This document shows, piece by piece, positions 1 through 7,796 of a stretch of DNA of 64,000 bases (within the stretch, counting starts at the first letter, position 1; every line of letters starts with the position of its first letter). The DNA comes from an uncultured Draconibacterium sp. GTDB taxonomy: Bacteria; Bacteroidota; Bacteroidia; Bacteroidales; Prolixibacteraceae. A model generated the notes under the pieces. That model was given only the letters and a program-made list of their open reading frames with translations, made no database searches and had not been told where the DNA came from. Location: NCBI RefSeq assembly GCF_963676735.1, contig NZ_OY781464.1, forward strand, positions 281,001-345,000, given 5' to 3'. A program made the translations under genes and the position numbers.

Positions 1-71
1 ATGTCATTATTCCTGCCATTTATTATTGCATCATTCTTTGCTTTAACTCTGTCAATTAAAATATCACTCAT
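1..71 (-). CDS. N-terminus of an unidentified protein, cut by window edge
   Basis: An open frame starts at an ATG (complement of 69-71) and stays open through the left edge. It encodes at least 23 residues beginning MSDILIDRVKAKND. It follows the 137-1102 gene in the same direction with a 65-base gap, so it may be the next gene of the same island. The fragment is too short to assign a family, and the start rests only on the open frame. Confidence 0.4.
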   Translation of the reverse strand, partial: MSDILIDRVKAKNDAIINGRNND

Positions 72-136
72 AGGGTTTTTAGTTTTTAATTATGTTTTGT
101 GTTTTAAAAGTACAGTTTACAGTTTTGGTAATAGAG

Positions 137-1102
137 TTAACTTTTAACAGAAGTATATTCCCCCACAGCTTTTTCAATTGCAATACGCTCACATTCTTCT
201 ATGGTAGCCCATTCATCTTTGTTATCAGAGTAATATGTGTTTAAGTAGGCATTCTCGTATATCGAAATAAAACGAGATGAATCGTCGAGTTTGTTATTTT
301 GGGCATATTCCCACCCATTTATAAATGCTTTGGCCTTTGCTTTTGCGAAATTTAAAGAATCTTCATCGTCCGATATGCCATATCTTCTTTTTACATCTAT
401 CAGATTACTTGCATACCTATAGGCATATGTCCTTGCATATTCCTCGCTTTTGCCATTATTAATTGACTCTTCGTAGATGTAGGCATAATCTTCACAGAAT
501 ATGGGGTGATAATCATCAATGAGGTAATCAGCATATTGGTAGGCGTACAATTCTGATTTGCCTTGGTTAATTTGTTCGTAATAACTTAACTCAAACCTTT
601 CCACATCTTTTTCAATGGAACTGTCAGTGAAACTTTCACCTTCATCCATCCGCTTACGGAAATAGTCAATAAACAATTGACTTCGATTGGTTAGCTTGAA
701 GTATGTTTTTAAATCAGCATCAGCCGCCTGCTCACTTTGTTCTTGTACTGCTTCGTAACAATACATTAATAAATTACTGGTATCGCTTGACACTTTAGAC
801 CTTGCATATTTTCTGCTCCACTCTACGCTATACCCTTCTTTCCATCGTTTTGCATAATAGCCTATATAATCTAAACTTATTCCGGTAAGGTCATCAAACG
901 TATCTTCCTCAAAAATTGCATCATCCTTTTCGAGTCCACTCAGAAAATGGTCAAGATGGTTTATAAACTCATCCAAAATTTCTTTTTCGAATTTCTGACT
1001 CTGAATTACTTCCTGTAGTTTATCTACATCAATATACTTTTCAATAATAGGTGTCATTCCTTTATTTGTTTGGTCTTTATATTTTTCCAGTATCAGCACC
1101 AT
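137..1102 (-). CDS. hypothetical protein with degenerate YA-rich repeats
   Basis: A 321-residue acidic protein of unknown function, with no signal peptide or membrane segment visible. It carries a degenerate repeat whose core is a G-K/Y-S followed by two YA pairs: around residues 89-101 (GYSVEWSRKYA), 177-191 (GKSELYAYQYA) and 217-232 (GKSEEYARTYAYRYA), with a weaker copy near 263. The spacing suggests a helical repeat array. It lies 83 bases downstream of the RecQ-like helicase gene on the same strand and could be the last gene of that defence operon or a separate unit. I do not recognise the family. Confidence 0.75.
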   Translation of the reverse strand: MVLILEKYKDQTNKGMTPIIEKYIDVDKLQEVIQSQKFEKEILDEFINHLDHFLSGLEKDDAIFEEDTFDDLTGISLDYIGYYAKRWKEGYSVEWSRKYARSKVSSDTSNLLMYCYEAVQEQSEQAADADLKTYFKLTNRSQLFIDYFRKRMDEGESFTDSSIEKDVERFELSYYEQINQGKSELYAYQYADYLIDDYHPIFCEDYAYIYEESINNGKSEEYARTYAYRYASNLIDVKRRYGISDDEDSLNFAKAKAKAFINGWEYAQNNKLDDSSRFISIYENAYLNTYYSDNKDEWATIEECERIAIEKAVGEYTSVKS

Positions 1103-1185
1103 TCGTATAGCACTCTAAGGTATGTCTCAGTTAATGTTTTTCATGATAGCTTCAAAGCTTGTTCGTTTGTATTTTCAGACAAATA

Positions 1186-2820
1186 TCAAACTTTACTTAT
1201 TCCTAAATATTTATTTAAAGCAGTATCTATAGGCATATCTCCATTTAATACGTTAGCTAAAATGTTTAATTTATTCATTTTAAACTCAACAACAGAATCA
1301 AATTCCTCCTTAAGTGAGATTAAGTCTTTCTCTAATAACTCTTTGTTTATCTGATAGAAGATAGCTTTTAATGGAGCGGATATAAGCTTAATCTGTCCTT
1401 CTTTATATAGGCCAAATAGTATTCTGTGGATATTATCAATCTCAATTCCAGTCTTCTTGGCTATCAATTTTAGCATTCCAACTCGCGTCGCTTTTTTAAA
1501 GCTTGTTAACTCAGTGGTCTGATTTATTTCATCAAAGCATTTTATGTTTTGTAATCCTTTTGATAGGATGTCTATATATCCCAGTTTTACCATCTTCAAT
1601 AAAAGAACCAGAAGAATGTTTCCCTCATTGTAATCGGTGTTTGTCATTTGTCCGATATACGGAACATCTGTGCCACCTTTTCTTCCAAATAAACTTAAAT
1701 AATGTTCTTCTATTTTTTCGGAACTCCATTCACCCTTTCGAATCAAATCTTTCTTAATCCGAATATTAGGCTCAGCATGGAGTAGGTACGCATACGATTG
1801 TTTCCCATCTCTTCCAGCTCTTCCTACTTCTTGATAGTATTGTTCCAAAGATTCTGGTAGTAAATAATGAATAACACACCTAATGTCAGGAATATCAATA
1901 CCCATACCGAAAGCGCTTGTTGCAAAGACAATTTGAATCTCTCCAGCAGTAAATTTCTCTAATGTTTCGATTTTAACATTATCAGCTAAGTCTGCATCAA
2001 ATGGAGCACAGTTAAAGCCTTTTTGTTTGAAAAATTCGCTCATGGCACGAGTACCATAATCTCTTCTTTTTATATGTGTATATACTATTATCTTATCGCC
2101 TTTATGTTTTTGTAATAATTCTTCTAATACTTGTTTTTTCTCTTTATTGTCTTTCAATTCTGGAGTAATGTGCAACTCAATATTATTTCGATATAAAGAA
2201 TCACTTTGTATAGTCTTTGTTATAGAAAACTCTTGAATTATTTCCGACTTATCACTTTCATTTATTGTTGCTGTTAAACAGAGAATGGTCGGGATATTTT
2301 CGCCAAATACACTTTTAAGAAAATGTGGAATCATTTTATATGCTGGCCTAAAGCTATGCCCCCATTGTGATATGCAATGGGCTTCGTCAATAACAATAAG
2401 TCCAATATCAGATTTACGTTCCTTTAGGGTAAAAGTGAGATATCCATCACTCATCGCTTTTTCAGGACTTAGAAACAAGAAATTTGGATTATTGGGTGGA
2501 TTTAACTGCTCCTTTAGGTACTTGTATTGTTTCCGACCATCAAGGTTACTATTAAAAGCAAAGGCACTTTTACCCATTGGACTTAATAAGTTATTCAGGG
2601 TATCGTTTTGCTGTCCCATTAAAGCCAATAGTGGCGAGAATACAATTGCCATTTTATTTTTTACAATGGCAGTATATTGGTAAATTAATGATTTTCCCAT
2701 GCCAGTTGGCATTAAACACAAAGTATTGTTACCATCTAACAAGCTGTCAATAGCCTCTTCTTGCTTATCCCGAAAGGAATCTATTTTAAAAACTTCTTTT
2801 AGTAGCTTTACATCTGCCAT
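1186..2820 (-). CDS. RecQ-like SF2 DNA helicase, minimal form
   Basis: A 544-residue superfamily 2 helicase. Visible motifs are Walker A (MPTGMGKS, about 37-44), Walker B DEAH (145-148) followed by the RecQ-type aromatic-rich stretch CISQWGHSFRP, and motif VI QEVGRAGRDGK (about 329-339). The roughly 200 residues after the helicase core show no zinc-cysteine set or HRDC-like end typical of housekeeping RecQ, so it is a reduced relative and probably an island-specific enzyme. It starts 3 bases after the stop of the 2824-3774 gene and is the last tightly packed gene of the HsdM-led operon. The inferred role is ATP-driven unwinding of foreign DNA with the neighbouring nuclease proteins. Confidence 0.88.
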   Translation of the reverse strand: MADVKLLKEVFKIDSFRDKQEEAIDSLLDGNNTLCLMPTGMGKSLIYQYTAIVKNKMAIVFSPLLALMGQQNDTLNNLLSPMGKSAFAFNSNLDGRKQYKYLKEQLNPPNNPNFLFLSPEKAMSDGYLTFTLKERKSDIGLIVIDEAHCISQWGHSFRPAYKMIPHFLKSVFGENIPTILCLTATINESDKSEIIQEFSITKTIQSDSLYRNNIELHITPELKDNKEKKQVLEELLQKHKGDKIIVYTHIKRRDYGTRAMSEFFKQKGFNCAPFDADLADNVKIETLEKFTAGEIQIVFATSAFGMGIDIPDIRCVIHYLLPESLEQYYQEVGRAGRDGKQSYAYLLHAEPNIRIKKDLIRKGEWSSEKIEEHYLSLFGRKGGTDVPYIGQMTNTDYNEGNILLVLLLKMVKLGYIDILSKGLQNIKCFDEINQTTELTSFKKATRVGMLKLIAKKTGIEIDNIHRILFGLYKEGQIKLISAPLKAIFYQINKELLEKDLISLKEEFDSVVEFKMNKLNILANVLNGDMPIDTALNKYLGISKV

Positions 2821-2823
2821 ATT

Positions 2824-3774
2824 CTATAAATCTTGATCTCCACCCATCATTGTTTTAATTGCTTCCTGATGCTCCTTACAAATAAGTTCAAGGAATATAT
2901 TTACATATACATACCTGTACTTTGTATCCAGATTAATTTTCAAATCTTTAAACAGTACTATCAGTTTATCGTAGATGTATTTTGAGTAAAACATAAAGAG
3001 GTTAAAAGGATACCAGTAATTGTGTTCAATTTTCAGATTGTATGATGAACCACGCTTAGAAGCATACCCTTTAGTATCATCCATCATTATGAACTCACTT
3101 GTTCTTGATGGAAGAATTTCATGTATATCAATCGTTAGGAAGTATAAACCATACAGTGTTCTACGAACACTTTTATTTAGATATTGCGGATTTAGGTTAT
3201 AAAGTACAGTTGTTTTAATTCCAGCACCAATAACACTTTGAAGTCCATAGTCTGGGTCTTCGGAGAAAGCACATAGCTCTTTAAAATCTTCAAGAGCATG
3301 CAAATCATCGTAATTAATCTTACTTACTTCTGAAACATAGTTTCTCGCGAAATCTAAAAAATTGGCAAATGCATCAAGTAATTCATTTGGTTTAGAGCAA
3401 GTAAATTGTTCCTTCCACTCCTGCATCTCTTCAAGTTTCGACATTAGTGATTTGCGAATAATTGGACAATCCTTCTTCAATTCACTTTTAAAAGCTTTTG
3501 GGTCGTCAATTTCCTCAAATTCATCCATTGATTCCTCACTGAAAAAGTTGAGATAAGGTTTTGCATCTTTATTATACTTTTCAATATTCTCTGAAAATAC
3601 CTGACTCCAAACAAACTGCTCGGACACAAATGCAGAAGTTGTCTCAGACATAAGTGAAGAAGTTATTCGCTTAAAGTATTTATTGGTTTTCTCATCTATT
3701 GCCTTAATTACAATCTCAACATGTTCATCTTGTTGTATTCTCTCGAAATCTTTGCTTGTATCAGACCTTTTCAT
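2824..3774 (-). CDS. hypothetical protein of HsdMS-helicase operon
   Basis: A 316-residue, mostly helical soluble protein that I cannot place in a family. The N-terminal half is strongly acidic (for example the EEIDDP region near 107); the C-terminal third is rich in tyrosine and phenylalanine (around NYWYPFNLFMFYSKYIYDK). No nuclease, ATPase or zinc motif is obvious. It sits between the NERD helicase and RecQ-like helicase genes with 3-base gaps on both sides, so co-translation and a role as an adaptor or regulator of the two helicases are plausible but inferred. Confidence 0.75.
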   Translation of the reverse strand: MKRSDTSKDFERIQQDEHVEIVIKAIDEKTNKYFKRITSSLMSETTSAFVSEQFVWSQVFSENIEKYNKDAKPYLNFFSEESMDEFEEIDDPKAFKSELKKDCPIIRKSLMSKLEEMQEWKEQFTCSKPNELLDAFANFLDFARNYVSEVSKINYDDLHALEDFKELCAFSEDPDYGLQSVIGAGIKTTVLYNLNPQYLNKSVRRTLYGLYFLTIDIHEILPSRTSEFIMMDDTKGYASKRGSSYNLKIEHNYWYPFNLFMFYSKYIYDKLIVLFKDLKINLDTKYRYVYVNIFLELICKEHQEAIKTMMGGDQDL

Positions 3775-3777
3775 GGT

Positions 3778-5445
3778 TTATCCTTTTAGATTAAATAGTT
3801 TTAAGAAACGAATTTTACCTTTTCTTTTTGAGTTCGTTTGAGTATGTTTTAGTACAAAATTTACATCAATATCATTTACATCAGGTGACAATAAGTATAA
3901 TTCATGCTTGGCTCTTGAACATGAAGTATAGAATAGTTTTCGATAGGCTTCTTCCTCAAACCGGGTCCAGTCGATATCTGTAAGTATTACTAAATCAGCC
4001 TCAAGTCCTTTGAACCTTCTTGCAGTGGTAATGCATAACTTATCTTCTTCATAAGTTTCGCTCCATGTAAGTGAAAGGTTATCGGCTATAAAAGAAAGCA
4101 TGCTACTTTGCCAATCCCCAAAAGTTAAAAGGGCTATTTTATGTAATGGAACTTTAGTGTCTTTAACAAAGCTCTTAATCAGTTTTTCAATATGTACAGC
4201 ATCAGTATTGGGGTCGGTAAATGGTATTATTTCGGGTTGTTTCCCATCAATATTGGATAATACAGGGTGCTTCAGTCCATTTCCAAGACCACCATAAGCA
4301 GTAAGTGCAATTGCTTTTGTATTTCGGCAATTGGTAGTTAACGACAACCGTGTTGGAGCGTTTAATAAAAATGAATTGGGTTCTTGATTTTGAACTGCTT
4401 GCTGGTGATCGAAGAAAACATAAAAATTGCCAGTAATCCTATAGTCCAGATATTCCAACCAATCCGATTCAAAATCTTGCCCTTCATCAATAACAATATC
4501 GGTATATGGGAAATCATTCTGCTCAGTAATCAAATAATCAAGAAAATATTGCCTCGTTTTTTCAAAGCTTGACTGTACTCCAACAAATTGGGCTGCAAGA
4601 CTATCGAATGTAAATATATCCAGGTCATATTGCTCGAATTGAACATTCAGGAAATCTTTTAACAACCTGTTGTAACACAAAAAAAGAACCTTTCTACCCA
4701 AAGCCTTTAATTGTCGTGCTTTTTCAATTGCAATAAGTGTTTTGCCAGTTCCAGCGGCACCCGAAATAGTTGCCTTCTCCTGTAAAGTCAGAAAATCAAG
4801 AATTCGTGCCTGATCTTGTGTTAACTGAATAAACTGCTTTTCCTTGTTCTCATATTCAACCTGAACAGATGGAACCAAACGCATGGAAGGAGCCATTGCG
4901 TGCAGAATTTTGTCGGCTTCAAAATTGGTTAAAGAAGTTGTTCTGTTTAGTTGATCTGACCAGTAATCAAAAGCAGTGTCAATGTACTTTTGTGGCTCAT
5001 TTAATGCTTTAATGTCTAAAAGCATTTCAGCATTATAATTAGGGGGTAAATTTCCTTTTTTAAACTCAATTGAAGGAAACCAGACTGCATGACAAACCAA
5101 ACACTTTGGATTTTGGATGTAATTAATGAGCTTAAATTTTGAACCAGAAGCTTGTTCTTCGGGATCTCTAATTAATTTTCTCTCACCAGTATTCCTGTTT
5201 GTTTGAAACCATTCTCTATATACACATTCAATAATGCCAGCTTTTACTTCTAATACTAAAATTCCTTTTTGCGGATGGAAGATTACAAAATCGGCTTCAC
5301 CCTGTGCTTGATGATCACCTCCAACCCATCGAAGTGAATGTAAAACAGTGTAAGCTTGAGGTAAAAGGTTACGCAAAGCATTATAGATTTGCTTTTCGCC
5401 TTCGCTACCTGTTTCAAACATTGTGTCAGGAATCATTTTTGCCAT
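3778..5445 (-). CDS. NERD-domain SF1 (UvrD/Rep-like) helicase-nuclease
   Basis: A 555-residue protein. Residues about 12-115 are a NERD nuclease-related domain: conserved E in GEK (15-17), the acidic GEAD (49-52) and LEVKAG (65-70), matching the D-...-ExK core of the PD-(D/E)XK fold. Residues about 205-545 are an SF1A helicase with Walker A GAAGTGKT (229-236), Walker B DEGQD (320-324) and a C-terminal TSCSRAKHELYLL motif. NERD-helicase fusions are known from defence and repair loci. It is flanked by 3-base gaps, so it is translationally linked to its neighbours. It probably supplies part of the nuclease/translocase function expected from a missing HsdR. Confidence 0.87.
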   Translation of the reverse strand: MAKMIPDTMFETGSEGEKQIYNALRNLLPQAYTVLHSLRWVGGDHQAQGEADFVIFHPQKGILVLEVKAGIIECVYREWFQTNRNTGERKLIRDPEEQASGSKFKLINYIQNPKCLVCHAVWFPSIEFKKGNLPPNYNAEMLLDIKALNEPQKYIDTAFDYWSDQLNRTTSLTNFEADKILHAMAPSMRLVPSVQVEYENKEKQFIQLTQDQARILDFLTLQEKATISGAAGTGKTLIAIEKARQLKALGRKVLFLCYNRLLKDFLNVQFEQYDLDIFTFDSLAAQFVGVQSSFEKTRQYFLDYLITEQNDFPYTDIVIDEGQDFESDWLEYLDYRITGNFYVFFDHQQAVQNQEPNSFLLNAPTRLSLTTNCRNTKAIALTAYGGLGNGLKHPVLSNIDGKQPEIIPFTDPNTDAVHIEKLIKSFVKDTKVPLHKIALLTFGDWQSSMLSFIADNLSLTWSETYEEDKLCITTARRFKGLEADLVILTDIDWTRFEEEAYRKLFYTSCSRAKHELYLLSPDVNDIDVNFVLKHTQTNSKRKGKIRFLKLFNLKG

Positions 5446-5448
5446 AAA

Positions 5449-6486
5449 TCAACTGTTTATTTTATAAAGTTCAACATACCATTTTACCCAATTATTTATG
5501 CTTTCATCATTTTGTTTTTTCGCAATATCAACAACATTATTCGAGGTGAAAACTGAAAACTTTGGATTGTTGTTTACCAAGGCTTTGTATGCGTTCATTG
5601 AAGCATTTAGAGCTTTATTGTCAGGATGATGAACGACAGAAAAATATACATGCTTAAATCGTCCTTCATCTTCCAATGCCAGTGCCATTAACTGGTTGCG
5701 CCAAAGTTGATTCATACCTCCTATAAAGGGGCATTGTTCATATTGCTTATGATTGAGAAAGAAAGCCTGATGTTTTTCGGTAATGTTCCAGTAATTGTTT
5801 TTTCGAATATCGTGATAATAGCATTTGCTCTTGTTTTTTAGAATTTCCGAAAACGAAAGACTGCAATCGTGACGAGCTTCATCTCTATTATTACTTTTTG
5901 AAGCACCACAGGTTGTAAATTCTTTTTCAGTGAGTTTGTGTTCAATTAGCCAGAGGCAAAGTTCATCGTTTTTGTTCCTATACGCAATAGCTATATCTGA
6001 ATCGGTGCCAGAACGCGCATTGTGGTCACCTAGTAATCCTTTTTCATTGCCTACACCATCCCAATATTCTATTTGAAATCCATTGTCTAATTCACCTGTC
6101 TCCAGTCTTTTCAAATCAGGTTTAAGTTGTCTGAAAATTTCATTTTTTTTAGGAGAGAGAAGTAGAGGCAAAAACAAGTTAACATTAGCAACCTGCGAGC
6201 TTGCCATGTGATTGAAATGTTTGTGCAACTTAAACAGAAACCTCTTTTGATGACGTAAAAGTGTTTCTAATATGGAAGGATAAATGATAGGAAACCTTTG
6301 GTGAACATACTTTGGCAATATGGCATCGTATAAAATATCCTCGCCTTTGTATCGATAGGTTCCAGGTTCTTTAATGCCTAAATTCTCCCACTTGTAGTTA
6401 ATTAGGTGAATGTACATTGCTTTTTGAAAGGCAGTTAATGAGCCAGGCAATCGGTAGTCTTTTCCATTTATAGTTTCGGTTATCAT
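5449..6486 (-). CDS. PD-(D/E)XK-like putative restriction endonuclease
   Basis: A 345-residue protein. The central block reads TDSDIAIAY (D162, D164) then, after a short beta-turn, LWLIEHKLTE (E182, K184), the D...ExK signature of PD-(D/E)XK nucleases. The block resembles the PGN_0703-type putative restriction endonucleases of Bacteroidota (recalled, not searched). A Cys and several His residues follow it (TTCG, RHDCS). I chose the ATG at 6486. A TTG at 6516 in the same frame would add 10 residues and overlap the hsdS stop by 7 bases, so the start is uncertain. It lies directly after hsdS, where an HsdR might be expected. Confidence 0.78.
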   Translation of the reverse strand: MITETINGKDYRLPGSLTAFQKAMYIHLINYKWENLGIKEPGTYRYKGEDILYDAILPKYVHQRFPIIYPSILETLLRHQKRFLFKLHKHFNHMASSQVANVNLFLPLLLSPKKNEIFRQLKPDLKRLETGELDNGFQIEYWDGVGNEKGLLGDHNARSGTDSDIAIAYRNKNDELCLWLIEHKLTEKEFTTCGASKSNNRDEARHDCSLSFSEILKNKSKCYYHDIRKNNYWNITEKHQAFFLNHKQYEQCPFIGGMNQLWRNQLMALALEDEGRFKHVYFSVVHHPDNKALNASMNAYKALVNNNPKFSVFTSNNVVDIAKKQNDESINNWVKWYVELYKINS

Positions 6487-6509
6487 TTCGCTGAGTTTTG
6501 TTTTTGGGT

Positions 6510-7796
6510 TTAACAAACTTTAATTTTACCCGTAACAGCACTATCAATTAGCGTGGCTTTGTATTCTTTTAGCTTTTCTATTTGGGCATGTTGAGAATTA
6601 ATTACTTTCTGCGTTTCACTTTCAACATTTGTACAGAAACTAACGATTTCATCTTGTTCTTTCTTCGGAGGCACTATCGACTTTACATCGTAAAAGTTTT
6701 GATTGGATAGGTTTTGTAGCCCAATTGTCATTCCATTTGATGCCCCTGCGTATACCGTTTTGTATATTTCTGTATGGTATAATAATTCATAATATTTGGT
6801 ATTAATATCCTTTTCTGGCTCAAAAACTCCATAATGAAATGTTACAATTCCTCTATAATTTGATTCGAAGAATACTCCTAAGTGTCCTTTAAAGCGATTT
6901 ACAATTAAATCACCAGGATAACATAATTTGAAATTTTTTCTATGAGCTGGACTTAAAGACCTTTCTTTCATAGATTCTGAAGGAATTACTCCGTCTATTT
7001 GGGAAAGTGATAACGGGAGTTCATCAGGATTTGTAATTGGTCTGCCCTTTTCTCTAAATAGTCTTCTATTATACAAAACCTTCCAATGTTCAGGAATCTC
7101 ACCAATCCAATCTACGCCACTATCTTTTAGTTTCATACTCCTATCCAAACCTTTAGTAACTGCCTTTTGAATAATAATTTGTTTGCGTTCTTTTAGCAGT
7201 TCAATCAACTTTTCTTTTTGGGCAATTGCCTTGTCTATTTTGGTGATTTTTTCGTCTAAAAAATTGGCTATGGCGGTTTGTTCTTTTTTGGGGGGAAATG
7301 GGAAGGCAAATCTCCTAAAATCGCGATAATCAATATTCTGCCTTAATCCAGAACCTAATCCGTAAATAACTTTATTATTATCAATCGCTCTGAATAAATA
7401 GCTATAAAAGTTAGTATCTGCTTTGGGCTTCAATCGAAGATTAAGATAAGCACTTGTTATAATACCTTCATCATTTGCAATGCCACTACGTAAACTTACT
7501 TTGTCATTTTGTAAATCAGTAGGTCGAAAAATAATATCCCCCTTATTTACAAGTTGGTAAGTTTCAAAAGACTCAGGCACTAATCCCGTTAATTCTTCTT
7601 CAGCTTTAACCCTTATTTTCCCATAACTAAGTGAAAGAACTGTATCTCTTTTCATCCCTTTGTTCTTTTCCTTGTTCTCAAAAAGAAAACTTAATCCAGG
7701 TAAAACTTCCCAATTCTTAGGTATTTCTCCTAACCAATCAACTCCAGAATCTTTGTATGCTTGATATTTCTTATGGTTCATTTTTCCTAAATCCAT
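6510..7796 (-). CDS. hsdS: type I restriction-modification specificity subunit HsdS
   Basis: A 428-residue HsdS with the usual two-fold design: a first target recognition domain opened by KDSGVDWLGEIP (about 15-26), a central helical spacer with QTAIANFLDEKI and following heptads (about 173-215), a second domain opened by KDSGVDWIGEIP (about 223-234), and a terminal spacer with KKEQDEI. The two repeats show that it recognises a bipartite DNA target. Its ATG overlaps the hsdM stop as TAATG. It directs the methylase and probably the nuclease-helicase partners encoded downstream to the same DNA sequence. The length is normal and no frameshift is seen. Confidence 0.93.
   Translation of the reverse strand: MDLGKMNHKKYQAYKDSGVDWLGEIPKNWEVLPGLSFLFENKEKNKGMKRDTVLSLSYGKIRVKAEEELTGLVPESFETYQLVNKGDIIFRPTDLQNDKVSLRSGIANDEGIITSAYLNLRLKPKADTNFYSYLFRAIDNNKVIYGLGSGLRQNIDYRDFRRFAFPFPPKKEQTAIANFLDEKITKIDKAIAQKEKLIELLKERKQIIIQKAVTKGLDRSMKLKDSGVDWIGEIPEHWKVLYNRRLFREKGRPITNPDELPLSLSQIDGVIPSESMKERSLSPAHRKNFKLCYPGDLIVNRFKGHLGVFFESNYRGIVTFHYGVFEPEKDINTKYYELLYHTEIYKTVYAGASNGMTIGLQNLSNQNFYDVKSIVPPKKEQDEIVSFCTNVESETQKVINSQHAQIEKLKEYKATLIDSAVTGKIKVC

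Noticed and set aside
1070..1354. Plus-strand frame of 94 codons across the end of the RecQ-like gene
   Set aside because: It overlaps two well-supported minus-strand genes and its translation has no recognisable features; it is an antisense shadow.
3778..5445. Reading the NERD helicase gene as hsdR
   Set aside because: It is half the length of HsdR and its helicase motifs are SF1 (UvrD/Rep-like) rather than the SF2 DEAD-box type of HsdR, so calling it HsdR would mislead.
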